From an uncultured Bacillota bacterium (GTDB lineage: Bacteria; Bacillota; Clostridia; Lachnospirales; Lachnospiraceae), in the NCBI GenBank assembly GCA_958352855.1, contig CATWQE010000009.1, positions 9,196 to 73,195 of the forward strand: a stretch of 64,000 nucleotides of DNA, in the 5' to 3' direction. Position 1 is the first letter of the stretch. Each line of letters starts with the position of its first letter. The notes under the pieces are model-generated. The model saw only the letters and a program-made list of their open reading frames with translations, was not told the DNA's origin and made no database searches. The position numbers and the translations under genes are program-made. Shown here piece by piece: positions 44,873 to 53,548 of this stretch.

Positions 44873-44896
44873 CCTTTTCTCTCTGGCATTTCCTGC

Positions 44897-45568
44897 TTAT
44901 TTTCCAGCAGCCAGCAAATACTCAAACATCTTATTAAATTTCTCTTCATGCGCTTTTGCATCAAATCCTGCTCCACCAAGAGATGCTTCATAAAGAAAAT
45001 TTTGATGCAGAGCAACAATCAAATCCAATGTAATTTCCGCCTTTTCAGCCTGGATATCTCCCTCTTGTACCATCCGCTCCATTGTTGCCCTGTCACGCTC
45101 TACCATACTCCCCTGCACCAGCATGGTTCTTGTTTCCTCACTAAAATTCTCCAGCTCATTGGGAAACAGCTCATGATAATATAAATGAAGCACCGAAGCC
45201 AGCTCTCCACTGTACTTACCAAAGAAAATGTTATGATAAATCTCTGGATATCGTAATGCGTTTCGGTTAAAGCAATGGTAAATCGTGCGGTAGGAGTCAA
45301 TTGCCCGCATTCCCGGTTTTAACTCTTTCTCCAGTTGGGCCACATATTCTCTTAAATAACAAATAGAACCAAACATTGTAAGCTGCTCTAAATCATTAAA
45401 ATAATTATAAATGGTGGCGCTATTATACCCTGCTTCTGTAGCAATTTTACGAATGGACAGATTTTCAATTCCATTTTGTCGAATTAACTTTTCAGCGGCC
45501 TCAATAAAATAAATCATAATGCGTTTTCGTTTCAATGTTAAATTGTTATCTAATGCCTTATCTTCCAA
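44897..45568 (-). CDS. TetR-family transcriptional regulator
   Basis: A 223-residue regulator. The HTH spans about residues 10-60 (YFIEAAEKLIRQNGIENLSIRKIATEAGYNSATIYNYFND), and the rest is the helical ligand and dimer domain. The start is set at TTG 45568 because GGAG lies 9 bases upstream and a promoter (-35 TTGTCA, -10 TATATT) at 45591-45619 excludes the longer frame to 45619. It is divergent from the EamA gene, with overlapping promoters and a shared TAATCATGATTA palindrome. Confidence 0.85.
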   Translation of the reverse strand: MEDKALDNNLTLKRKRIMIYFIEAAEKLIRQNGIENLSIRKIATEAGYNSATIYNYFNDLEQLTMFGSICYLREYVAQLEKELKPGMRAIDSYRTIYHCFNRNALRYPEIYHNIFFGKYSGELASVLHLYYHELFPNELENFSEETRTMLVQGSMVERDRATMERMVQEGDIQAEKAEITLDLIVALHQNFLYEASLGGAGFDAKAHEEKFNKMFEYLLAAGK

Positions 45569-45590
45569 AGCTCTCATCTCCTTTTTTTCA

Positions 45591-45619
45591 AATATAAAAT
45601 ACCTGTTTAAACTTGACAA
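45591..45619 (-). promoter_or_regulatory. Promoter of the TetR-family gene
   Basis: Minus strand: -35 TTGTCA (45614-45619), spacer 17, -10 TATATT (45591-45596). Its -35 overlaps the -35 of the divergent EamA promoter, so both can be controlled from one operator. Confidence 0.65.
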
Positions 45620-45642
45620 AGAAATCCTCTCTCACTTATAAT
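45613..45642 (+). promoter_or_regulatory. Promoter of the EamA transporter gene
   Basis: -35 TTGACA (45613-45618), spacer 18, -10 TATAAT (45637-45642). The start region directly abuts the palindrome TAATCATGATTA. Confidence 0.75.
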
Positions 45643-45644
45643 TA

Positions 45645-45656
45645 TAATCATGATTA
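45645..45656. promoter_or_regulatory. Operator between the TetR and EamA genes
   Basis: TAATCATGATTA, a perfect 12-bp palindrome located at the EamA transcription start. It is the same core as the pepD operator. Confidence 0.72.
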
Positions 45657-45705
45657 CTATTTAATCAAGTTTAATTAGTTATAATGTTTAGAAAGGAGGA
45701 TTCTT

Positions 45706-46572
45706 ATGAAGCGTATTCCTGTTTCCGGAGGGCTTCTGGTCTTTCTGGGAGCCGCTTTTTGGAGTTTAAACTCTCCTCTGGTAAAATACCTTTCTCTTGA
45801 CTCCGTATTAATCTGCGGCTTACGCTCACTTATTGCAGCTATTGTATTGTCCGCCACAATACGCCCAAAGCAATTAAAATGGAACTGGTGGATGGTAATA
45901 TATATGTGCTCCTATGCCGGCCTCTGTCTCAGCATCATTCTGGCTCTTGGCACTACTTCTGCCCCTGTTGCTATTGGAATGCAATATACTGCAGCTATCT
46001 GGCTTTTCCTTGCCAATTTGCTGAAAACCAGAAAGTTTCATATACGTGCCTTTGTGCCAGTAGCAATCATCTTCATAGGTGTTGTATTCTTTATGTGTTC
46101 AGGAGGAGATGCCGCCAGCCAGACCGGTAATTTCATTGCCTTAAGTGAAGGGATATTTTTTGCCCTTATGACCGTCAGCGCAAAAAAAGTCGCTGGCACC
46201 AACCCCATTGGACTTACTGCTGTGGCCAATCTATTTACAGGAATCATCGTATTTCTGCTTTTTCCAGGAACGCTGGGAAAGATATCTGTTATGACAAGTA
46301 TGGATTGGATAATTATGCTGGTATTGGGAATCATACAGATTGGCGCCGGTTATGCCTGCTATAATGTTGGGATTCAGAAAATCAGCGCCCAAAAAGCCTC
46401 TGTAATCGCTCTGTGGGAAATGATTCTCGGTCCTGTATGGGTTGCTCTTTTTCTGAAAGAATATCCCACTCCTATGGTTCTTACAGGTTTTATAATTATT
46501 TTACTGGGGATGCTGTTGGATTCTCTTATGAACAGTGACACCTCTAAATCCCCGCAAAAACAACGTCTCTAG
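45706..46572 (+). CDS. EamA/DMT-family exporter
   Basis: A 288-residue membrane protein with ten helices in two EamA repeats (about 5-135 and 145-280). The second repeat ends with KISAQKASVIALWEMILGPVWVALFLKEYPTP, typical of amino-acid or metabolite exporters. AAAGGAGG lies upstream of the ATG. Divergent from the TetR gene and sharing its operator with pepD-yfcC, it may export an amino acid released from peptides; this is an inference from the regulon. Confidence 0.92.
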   Translation: MKRIPVSGGLLVFLGAAFWSLNSPLVKYLSLDSVLICGLRSLIAAIVLSATIRPKQLKWNWWMVIYMCSYAGLCLSIILALGTTSAPVAIGMQYTAAIWLFLANLLKTRKFHIRAFVPVAIIFIGVVFFMCSGGDAASQTGNFIALSEGIFFALMTVSAKKVAGTNPIGLTAVANLFTGIIVFLLFPGTLGKISVMTSMDWIIMLVLGIIQIGAGYACYNVGIQKISAQKASVIALWEMILGPVWVALFLKEYPTPMVLTGFIIILLGMLLDSLMNSDTSKSPQKQRL

Positions 46573-46611
46573 AATGTGCTTGAAATCCGGAATGACTTCT
46601 GTAATCAGAAC

Positions 46612-46655
46612 AAGGGTATCGCTCCTCCTCTTGCTGAGGATTGTGCGACACCCTT
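46612..46655. terminator. Hairpin between the EamA and MsmK genes
   Basis: AAGGGT..TCGC pairs with GCGA..ACCCTT, with an inner stem TCCTC/GAGGA. It lies between convergent genes and probably ends both transcripts, though T runs are weak. Confidence 0.6.
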
Positions 46656-46681
46656 GTAATATAATCATTTTAAAACAAATC

Positions 46682-47794
46682 TTAGTTTGTGATAACCTGC
46701 TCTGTTTCTTTATCAAAAATGTGCATTTTTTCAAGATCCAGAGAGAATTTAACAACATCACCTGTTCTTGCTGTTGTACGTGGATTAACTCTTGCTGTCA
46801 TAGAAGAACCTTCTGCATCAAAGTACAGATATACTTCAGCACCAAGTAATTCGTAAACAGTGATTTTTCCTTCCATTACGCTGTTTGGATTAGCTTTGAT
46901 GTGTTCTTCATCATCATAAACGTGTTCTGGACGGATACCCATAACAACAGTTTTTCCGTTGTAGCCACCATCAATAAGGGCTTTTGCTTTAGCAGCCGGA
47001 ACATGAAGTGTTGTGTTTCCAATCTGTAATGTTACGTCATTACCTTTTACATTAACAACTGCATCTAAGAAGTTCATCTGAGGAGATCCGATGAATCCTG
47101 CAACGAATAAGTTAGCTGGTGCATTGTATAATGTCTGAGGTGTATCTACCTGCTGAACAACACCGTCTTTCATAACTACGATTCTGGTACCAAGTGTCAT
47201 AGCTTCTGTCTGGTCATGTGTTACGTAGATGATAGTAGCGCCTAATCTTTCATGTAATTTGGAAATCTCAGTACGCATCTGAACACGAAGTTTAGCATCC
47301 AGGTTTGACAGAGGTTCGTCCATAAGGAATACTTTAGGTTCACGCACGATAGCACGTCCCATAGCAACACGCTGTCTCTGACCACCGGAAAGAGCTTTTG
47401 GTTTACGGTCTAACAGTTTTTCAAGGTCAAGGATTTTAGCTGCTTCTTTAACCATTTTGTCAATCTGATCTTTTGGAACTTTTCTCAGTTTCAGACCAAA
47501 TGCCATGTTATCATAAACTGTCATATGTGGATACAGAGCGTAGTTCTGGAATACCATTGCAATATCTCTGTCTTTTGGTTCAACGTCATTTACTACTTTA
47601 TCGCCGATTTTTAATGTACCGCCTGTGATTTCTTCCAGACCTGCAATCATACGAAGAGTTGTGGATTTACCACATCCTGAAGGACCTACGAAGATGATGA
47701 ACTCTTTGTCTGCGATTTCAAGGTTGAAGTCTTTTACTGCTTCGAAACCGTTTGGATAAGTTTTGTTAATATGCTGTAAAGATAAACTTGCCAT
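46682..47794 (-). CDS. msmK: MsmK/UgpC-type sugar ABC transporter ATPase
   Basis: A 370-residue ATPase of the CUT1 class: Walker A GPSGCGKS (37-44), signature LSGGQ (135-139), Walker B VFLMDEPLSNLDAKLR, switch His in VTHDQTEAMTLG, and a C-terminal TOBE/OB regulatory domain (VVMGIRPEHVYDDEE...). It stands alone, as the shared MsmK ATPase does in many Firmicutes, and could energise the beta-glucoside permeases at 38359-40093 and the system at the left edge. AGGAGG precedes the ATG. Confidence 0.95.
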   Translation of the reverse strand: MASLSLQHINKTYPNGFEAVKDFNLEIADKEFIIFVGPSGCGKSTTLRMIAGLEEITGGTLKIGDKVVNDVEPKDRDIAMVFQNYALYPHMTVYDNMAFGLKLRKVPKDQIDKMVKEAAKILDLEKLLDRKPKALSGGQRQRVAMGRAIVREPKVFLMDEPLSNLDAKLRVQMRTEISKLHERLGATIIYVTHDQTEAMTLGTRIVVMKDGVVQQVDTPQTLYNAPANLFVAGFIGSPQMNFLDAVVNVKGNDVTLQIGNTTLHVPAAKAKALIDGGYNGKTVVMGIRPEHVYDDEEHIKANPNSVMEGKITVYELLGAEVYLYFDAEGSSMTARVNPRTTARTGDVVKFSLDLEKMHIFDKETEQVITN

Positions 47795-48023
47795 TTTTCA
47801 TTTCCTCCTGAAATATGATACAGTATAAATATGTGATTCTCTTTCTGAACTGTGTTTAGTATACCTCTATCCGCTTTTTTTTTCCATATGTCATTTGCCC
47901 AAAGATTTTCAGGAGACTTTGTAATCCTGGACAACGTTGGAGAGTGGCTTGTCAATTTGCCATATTTTCTTTTTTTTTATATACAATCTGCACAATTTGC
48001 CGCTTTATCATTAAAAAACGGGC

Positions 48024-48052
48024 TTTACACAACATATTTCCTTCCTTATAAT
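48024..48052 (+). promoter_or_regulatory. Promoter of the 88-residue protein
   Basis: -35 TTTACA (48024-48029), spacer 17, -10 TATAAT (48047-48052). Downstream, ATAATCATGATAT (48059-48071) repeats the TetR palindrome core with one mismatch, at the expected operator position. The 290-base gap before this contains only AT-rich leader sequence of msmK. Confidence 0.68.
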
Positions 48053-48090
48053 AGTTCCATAATCATGATATTAAAAGAAAGGATTTTCCT

Positions 48091-48357
48091 ATGTTTCGCT
48101 TAATGGGTAATATTTATAAGGATACACATTTGTTAAAAAGCACTGTAATCTGTGATGATACAAAATCCACCAGAACGAAAAAGGTATTTCACTGTCTTGA
48201 CTGCATCTGCCATGAGTTCGATCTGCCTTCTCCCATCTGGTTAGACGCTAATATTAAAGACTTCCAGAAATTTTCTAAAGTACGTTTTTCACAGGACAAT
48301 TTTATTGAAGTGCTGGATTTTGACTATTTTGAGCTGCAAATCATTGAAGAAGACTGA
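48091..48357 (+). CDS. Conserved small protein of unknown function (88 aa)
   Basis: A soluble 88-residue protein with a clear ribosome-binding site (AGAAAGGA) and promoter. It reads MGNIYKDTHLLKSTVICDDT, then CLDCICHEFDLPSPIWL and a acidic end (ELQIIEED). I recognise it as a conserved Lachnospiraceae-type protein without a known function; the Cys-x2-Cys-x-Cys spacing is not a standard zinc motif. Confidence 0.8.
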   Translation: MFRLMGNIYKDTHLLKSTVICDDTKSTRTKKVFHCLDCICHEFDLPSPIWLDANIKDFQKFSKVRFSQDNFIEVLDFDYFELQIIEED

Positions 48358-48376
48358 TACACAGAATAATTAAGAA

Positions 48377-48424
48377 GCTGCCGCAGATGTTTCATCAGGA
48401 ATACTGATGCCTCTCTGCGGCAGC
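48377..48424. terminator. Terminator between the 88-residue protein and pgi
   Basis: GCTGCCGCAGA pairs perfectly with TCTGCGGCAGC, with an inner CATCAG/CTGATG stem. It is GC-rich and lies between convergent genes. Confidence 0.78.
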
Positions 48425-48436
48425 CCTGTTATTCTC

Positions 48437-49786
48437 TTATAATCTCTTTAATAATTCTTCTCTTCTCTCTTCAAAGCCTGGTTTTCCAAGCAATGCAAAC
48501 ATGTTCTTCTTATAACTTTCTACACCTGGCTGGTTAAATGGATTTACCCCTGTAAGATAACCGCTGATACCACATGCAAATTCAAAGAAGTAGAACAACT
48601 GTCCTAAGTAAAATTCATTCTGCTGTGGAATCTTCACCATTAAGTTTGGTGTATTTCCATCTGTATGTGCAAGAATGGTTCCGTTCATAGCGCTCTTATT
48701 TACGAAATCCATGCCTTTTCCGGCCAGATAATTCAGTCCGTCCAAATCATTTTCTGCTTCTTTGATAATAACATCTTCTTTTGGCTCTTCAATGGCTAAT
48801 ACGGTTTCAAACATGATTCTGGAGCCATCCTGGATAAACTGTCCCAGAGAGTGCAGGTCTGTAGTGAAGTCTACAGATGCCGGATAAATTCCTTTCTGAT
48901 CCTTACCTTCACTTTCACCGTAAAGCTGTTTCCACCATTCTGCCACATAATGAAGTGTTGGTTCGTAGTCTGCCAGAATTTCTACGGATTTTCCTTTTTT
49001 GTGAAGAATGTTACGCACTGCTGCATACTGAAGAGCATCATTTTCTGCGTATGGCGCATTTAATGCCAGCTCTCTTCCAGATGCTGCGCCTTCCATTAAT
49101 TTGTCAATGGATACACCGCTTACTGCAATCGGAAGCAGACCTACAGCGGTAAGTACAGAGAAACGTCCGCCTACATCATCTGGAACCACAAAAGTTTCAT
49201 AGCCTTCCTCTGTTGCCAGCGTTTTCAAAGCTCCCTTTGCTTTGTCTGTGGTTGCATAAATTCGTTTTGCAGCTTCTTCTTTTCCGTATTTTTCTTCCAT
49301 CATTTCTTTAAATACGCGGAATGCAATAGCCGGTTCTGTAGTAGTACCGGATTTGGAAATCACGTTGATGGAGAAATCTCTGTCACCGATTACCTCTGCC
49401 AGTCCTTTTACATAGGCGCCGCTGATATTATTTCCTACATAATAGATTTCTGGTGTCTTACGGTTTTCTTTGCTTAAATTGTTATAAAACGGATGGCTTA
49501 AGAAATCAATTGCTGCTCTTGCTCCCAGATAAGAACCGCCGATACCGATTACTAGGAGAACATCAGAGTCACTCTGAATTTTCTGTGCTGCTTTCTTGAT
49601 TCTGTCAAACTCTTCTTTATCATAATCTACAGGCAGGTCAATCCAACCAAGAAAATCATTTCCCAGTCCTGTTCTGGACACCAGAACTTCTTTTGCTGCG
49701 TCTACCATTTTTTCCATTGCCGCAACTTCTTCTTCGCGAACAACATTTACTGCTTTTGAATAGTCAAATGTTACTTTGTTTCCCAT
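48437..49786 (-). CDS. pgi: Glucose-6-phosphate isomerase
   Basis: A 449-residue glycolytic enzyme interconverting glucose-6-phosphate and fructose-6-phosphate. The motifs VIGIGGSYLGARAAI, NVISKSGTTTEPAIAFRVF, GGRFSVLTAVGLLPIA and the C-terminal GVNPFNQPGVESYKKNMFALLG are diagnostic. AAAGGAG precedes the ATG. It is monocistronic. Confidence 0.97.
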   Translation of the reverse strand: MGNKVTFDYSKAVNVVREEEVAAMEKMVDAAKEVLVSRTGLGNDFLGWIDLPVDYDKEEFDRIKKAAQKIQSDSDVLLVIGIGGSYLGARAAIDFLSHPFYNNLSKENRKTPEIYYVGNNISGAYVKGLAEVIGDRDFSINVISKSGTTTEPAIAFRVFKEMMEEKYGKEEAAKRIYATTDKAKGALKTLATEEGYETFVVPDDVGGRFSVLTAVGLLPIAVSGVSIDKLMEGAASGRELALNAPYAENDALQYAAVRNILHKKGKSVEILADYEPTLHYVAEWWKQLYGESEGKDQKGIYPASVDFTTDLHSLGQFIQDGSRIMFETVLAIEEPKEDVIIKEAENDLDGLNYLAGKGMDFVNKSAMNGTILAHTDGNTPNLMVKIPQQNEFYLGQLFYFFEFACGISGYLTGVNPFNQPGVESYKKNMFALLGKPGFEERREELLKRL

Positions 49787-49881
49787 TGTCTCTTCTCCTT
49801 TGACTCTTTATTTCCAGACTGGGTTCCAGAAGAATCCATTCCGTCTGTCTTTCTTTAGTTTAGCAAATTCATTTGGGATTA

Positions 49882-50583
49882 TCAAGTTAGAAATTCTTTC
49901 ACCACATCTTTCACAATCTCACTTTCTTCCTTGCTCAAAAGATGGCTATACCGGCTGTCTGCTGCCGCAGCCTCCAGAATTCCCTGTTCAATCTGGCGCA
50001 TGGCCTTTTCCCTTTTTCCTGCTCCCCTGGCATTTTCCATGGGAATAATCTTGGCAGTCTCCGGTTCCTGATAGGAATTTTCTATATAATCCAAAAGGTT
50101 GGTTTCGATTTCTTCTTCCTGATAGCCTGTCCCTATGAGAAGCCGCACGCCCAACAGTACAATTCCCATACAGATTCCTGTAATCATAACCGTTGTAAAC
50201 GCCGGAATTTCTCCCCCCGGTACAGGCGCCTTAAAGGTTTTCATGTCACTCTGGTAAATAAGAAACAAGCTCATTCCTGTCAATAAAAAAGAGAGGACAA
50301 AAGCTCCCCAGGAAATGCCCTTTAGCTGGCGTACATTCCAGGGTCCTATCTTTCGTCCTCTCATACGTTTGATAACATAAACAGAAGGATTATGTATCTG
50401 CGTATTTTCCTCTACATTTTTTTCATGCTCCTGTATAAAGCCTTTCATCCATGGATTTTTTGCTTCTGCCGGATGTCTCAAATCTTTTAATACATTCCGG
50501 TTACTTTTGTAAATTGCCAGCATACTTATGAGGCAAATTGCCCCCATAATGCAGGCACCGTAATAAAGAATCAGGTGCTCCAT
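49882..50583 (-). CDS. Membrane protein of unknown function (233 aa)
   Basis: Three membrane segments are predicted (about 4-24, 92-112 and 130-150). A basic cytoplasmic stretch (VYVIKRMRGRKIGPWNVRQLKG) lies between the first two, and the C-terminal 80 residues are charged and helical (KREKAMRQIEQGILEAAAADSRYSHLLSKEE). No family is recognised. AGAGGAGG precedes the ATG. It sits between pgi and mtnN without obvious coupling. Confidence 0.75.
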   Translation of the reverse strand: MEHLILYYGACIMGAICLISMLAIYKSNRNVLKDLRHPAEAKNPWMKGFIQEHEKNVEENTQIHNPSVYVIKRMRGRKIGPWNVRQLKGISWGAFVLSFLLTGMSLFLIYQSDMKTFKAPVPGGEIPAFTTVMITGICMGIVLLGVRLLIGTGYQEEEIETNLLDYIENSYQEPETAKIIPMENARGAGKREKAMRQIEQGILEAAAADSRYSHLLSKEESEIVKDVVKEFLT

Positions 50584-50734
50584 AAGTTCCTCCTCTTATT
50601 CGGCAAACAGCACTGCCTGTCCCGCCTTTTCTATGAGACTGCATAGAAACAAACTGCCAGCCTCTATGAAACTATTATATAGCGCCTCATCCTGTTTGAA
50701 AACAAAAATCGTCCGACAAATTCTTCCTTGATTC

Positions 50735-51433
50735 TTACAGGGCTTTCATCATATTTTCCACCAGATTTACTGTATGGCGGATTGCTTCCTTCTCAAAAGC
50801 AGGATAATCCATGTGCGCGCTGTCGTCTGCCTTGTCTGAGATAGCGCGGATTACCAGATAAGGAATCCCATTCAGATAAGCTGCCTGGCCAATAGCTGCG
50901 CCCTCCATTTCTGTACAGTATGCCTGGGTATTTGCAATAATCTTTTCTTTCGTCTCTTTGTCCGCCACAAACTGGTCGCCGCTTGCCACTCTTCCCTGAA
51001 AAACCTGAATCTCAGGATTTACCTTGCGGCACACCTGCAAAGCTGTTTCTCTCAGCCTGTTATCCGCCGGAAAAGTCCTGGTGTCCATACGTGGAACCTG
51101 GCCAATCTCATAACCAAATTCTCTGGCATCCACATCATGCTGCATGGTATCTGTAGAAAGCACAATATCTCCGATATTGATTTCTGCTTTCAGGGATCCT
51201 GCAATGCCTGTATTGATTACTGCATTTACCTGAAACACATCTGCCAGAATCTGGGTACAAATGCCGGCATTGACCTTTCCAATGCCGGAACGAACTACAA
51301 CTACCTGCTGTCCTCCCAGAATCCCCTTAAAAAACTCCATGCCTGCCTTTTCAAGGACAGTTACTTCTGACATTTTCTCTTTTAAAATAGCCACTTCCTC
51401 TTCCATGGCTCCGATAATTCCAATGGTGTTCAT
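50735..51433 (-). CDS. mtnN: 5'-methylthioadenosine/S-adenosylhomocysteine nucleosidase
   Basis: A 232-residue nucleosidase that hydrolyses MTA and SAH to adenine and a thioribosyl compound, feeding methionine salvage and, where LuxS exists, AI-2. It starts MNTIGIIGAMEEEVAILKE and keeps VINTGIAGSLKAEINIGDIVLS, YCTEMEGAAIGQAAYLNGIPYLVIRAISDKAD with catalytic Glu and Asp. AAGGG precedes the ATG. Confidence 0.96.
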   Translation of the reverse strand: MNTIGIIGAMEEEVAILKEKMSEVTVLEKAGMEFFKGILGGQQVVVVRSGIGKVNAGICTQILADVFQVNAVINTGIAGSLKAEINIGDIVLSTDTMQHDVDAREFGYEIGQVPRMDTRTFPADNRLRETALQVCRKVNPEIQVFQGRVASGDQFVADKETKEKIIANTQAYCTEMEGAAIGQAAYLNGIPYLVIRAISDKADDSAHMDYPAFEKEAIRHTVNLVENMMKAL

Positions 51434-51545
51434 ATTTTTCCCTTTCTGCTGCTTACAACAAAATGATATTGGTGAAATTCCGCTTCTATTTTACACTGTT
51501 TTTTGGGTTCTGGCTACTGTATTTCTTTTATATTATGAATATTAC

Positions 51546-52172
51546 TTATCTTTGTTTACTGTTTAAGTATTCTACTAACTCTGCAACTGTTGTAGCCGGG
51601 TTACTTTCTCTGGTAAGAATATCTATGTTCTCTGTTCTCAATCTTTCCACCAGCTTCTTTGCCCTTTTGACAGCCATTTCTTGTAGTGGCTTTAATTGTT
51701 CATAGATATCTCTATTCTTCTCATATTGCTCTAGTCTGCCCCTTTTCTTTAGTAACTTTATCGCAGCTTCGCAGTTTTCAACTGGTGTTGTCTGATCCTG
51801 AAAATGAAGAAGAAACCAAACTTCAAAAGAAGGGTTCGAAAAAGCGATCTGATATCCTTCTTTCAATGCCTGCCGTTTCGCTTTTGCCAACATATCATTT
51901 GTATTATCATCCCGGTCAAATATACACCAGATCATATCGCCCTCATCAGGGTAATAAGGGCTGAACCCAATTGTAGCACGTGCTTTCTGCACCAGTTTAT
52001 CAGCAGCTTTATACTGTGATGGAATCGGCACAATATCTATGTTACATTCTCTGCTCCTAAAATTTTTAAAATAACGTATCTCTGTTTCTGAGCCTTCACA
52101 AATAAGGTAAACAACCGGCTTCCTTCTCCTACGCCCAGATGCCCTTCTGTCTATTTCTTTAATCCTGCCCAT
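51546..52172 (-). CDS. rloB: RloB-family protein (AbiLii-like)
   Basis: A 208-residue protein of the RloB family, which has a Toprim-like fold. The start reads RRRRKPVVYLICEGSETEIRYFKNF (conserved EGxxTE), and WCIFDRDDNTND holds the acidic metal site; ISNPSFEVWFLLHF is also typical. ATG 52172 has GGAGG upstream and is one base after the RloA stop, so the pair is coupled. RloA/RloB pairs include AbiL of lactococcal phage defence. Defence is the likely role. Confidence 0.87.
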   Translation of the reverse strand: MGRIKEIDRRASGRRRRKPVVYLICEGSETEIRYFKNFRSRECNIDIVPIPSQYKAADKLVQKARATIGFSPYYPDEGDMIWCIFDRDDNTNDMLAKAKRQALKEGYQIAFSNPSFEVWFLLHFQDQTTPVENCEAAIKLLKKRGRLEQYEKNRDIYEQLKPLQEMAVKRAKKLVERLRTENIDILTRESNPATTVAELVEYLNSKQR

Positions 52173-52173
52173 C

Positions 52174-53346
52174 TCAGATACCTCCTCCGATAAATGGAAT
52201 TGCACCATATCTTCCTTGCAGGTATCCTTTAGAAATGTTTTCTTCTTTTCGTGGTGAAAATTCTGTCAGAGCATAAATATCTGTCTGCATATTTTTTTCG
52301 TCTTTTTCCGCAAACCAAATCTGATCTCGACGAAGTAGCTTCAGATCTAAAAGGCAGGTATCGTGTGTCGTAAAAACCAACTGTGCGTGGTTCTGGTTGA
52401 TCATCTGATCCTGCATCATCTCAATCAAATGTCTGGTAAGAAGAGGATGCATGCTTGCTTCAATCTCATCCACCACCAGCACTGCCCCACGATTCATCGC
52501 ATCTATCCACAAACCAATCCTCGCAAAGAATCTCTGTGTTCCTGCCGATTCCTGCCCTAACAGCAAGCGATATTCCTTTTTACTGCCATTGTCTGCTATT
52601 ATCTGATGAACTGTTGAAATAATTGGTTTTTCTTTCGTCCCGGACAACACCACATCACAGATACCCAAATCTGCAAGGAGCATTTCTTTTAAGATACGTT
52701 GTTTGCCCTCTCCATTTTTTTGTAGTGCTTGGAGCGTTGCTTCATTGGAAATCCCTATACCTGTCAAACCACAGAGCTTCTGCTGAAACCATAAATACGC
52801 CTTCTCAGTTTGGACACAATTCCACTCATTAGAACTTGTCAGGTAGAGCCTGTTTTCAGGAGTGCGTCTGGCAAGCGTCAACTGCTCCTGAATACTTTCA
52901 CGAAACTCGTACCTGTCTTTTTCCCTGGAGAACACCAGAGCTTCTCTTCCGTTTGGCCAATGGTAAAGGTACTCTTTTATGATCTGTTCTCTGTCAAAAG
53001 AGAAACCATACGCATATTTAATATCATCATAGTAATATATAATTTCAAATGTTGTCGGTTCTATTGTTTCATCTACGAATGCAAAAGGCTCATAAGGAAG
53101 CTCTGCCCCTTTGAGAGGCTTTGCATATATACCACAGACCATTTCCCGCATCAGCAAAAGTGCATGAAGTACATTACTTTTACCTGCTGCGTTTGCACCA
53201 TAAATTGCCATTACAGGTACAATCATTTTTTTTCCATCAGGAGATAACAGCACTTCTTTCATTGTTTTATCAGATGCAGCTTTCATACTGATAACTGCTA
53301 TATCTTTTATTGACCGATGGTTTGTTACCGAAAACTGTAATAACAT
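52174..53346 (-). CDS. rloA: RloA-family AAA ATPase (AbiLi-like)
   Basis: A 390-residue ABC/SMC-like AAA ATPase. Walker A is GANAAGKS (50-57), and Walker B is GAVLVVDEIEASMHPLLTRHLIEMM, followed by VFTTHDTCLLDLKLLRRDQIWFAEKD as in OLD-type ATPases. The start is ATG 53346 (GAGGAGG upstream); a 46-residue extension lacks support. It lies directly upstream of rloB in a defence-like two-gene unit. Nucleotide binding probably senses phage infection and triggers the Toprim partner; this mechanism is inferred. Confidence 0.88.
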   Translation of the reverse strand: MLLQFSVTNHRSIKDIAVISMKAASDKTMKEVLLSPDGKKMIVPVMAIYGANAAGKSNVLHALLLMREMVCGIYAKPLKGAELPYEPFAFVDETIEPTTFEIIYYYDDIKYAYGFSFDREQIIKEYLYHWPNGREALVFSREKDRYEFRESIQEQLTLARRTPENRLYLTSSNEWNCVQTEKAYLWFQQKLCGLTGIGISNEATLQALQKNGEGKQRILKEMLLADLGICDVVLSGTKEKPIISTVHQIIADNGSKKEYRLLLGQESAGTQRFFARIGLWIDAMNRGAVLVVDEIEASMHPLLTRHLIEMMQDQMINQNHAQLVFTTHDTCLLDLKLLRRDQIWFAEKDEKNMQTDIYALTEFSPRKEENISKGYLQGRYGAIPFIGGGI

Positions 53347-53548
53347 AGTCTTCCTCCTCTCATTCCAAGGAAATTCTACTAATATTATACAAATAAAACT
53401 CTCTTTAGTCAATTTTATATTTATTATTTGCAGTTTTTTGCAAATATTACAGTTAAAATATTCTCCTGAAATCTTATATTTCACTCTTTGACTTCCTCTC
53501 CAACTGAAAAACTGTAAATCGACTTGTACCCGTTTTCTATTTTCCGTT

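Noticed and set aside
53347..53484. 46-residue N-terminal extension of RloA
   Set aside because: Hydrophobic, Cys-rich and without a ribosome-binding site; the GAGGAGG-led ATG at 53346 starts the conserved domain.
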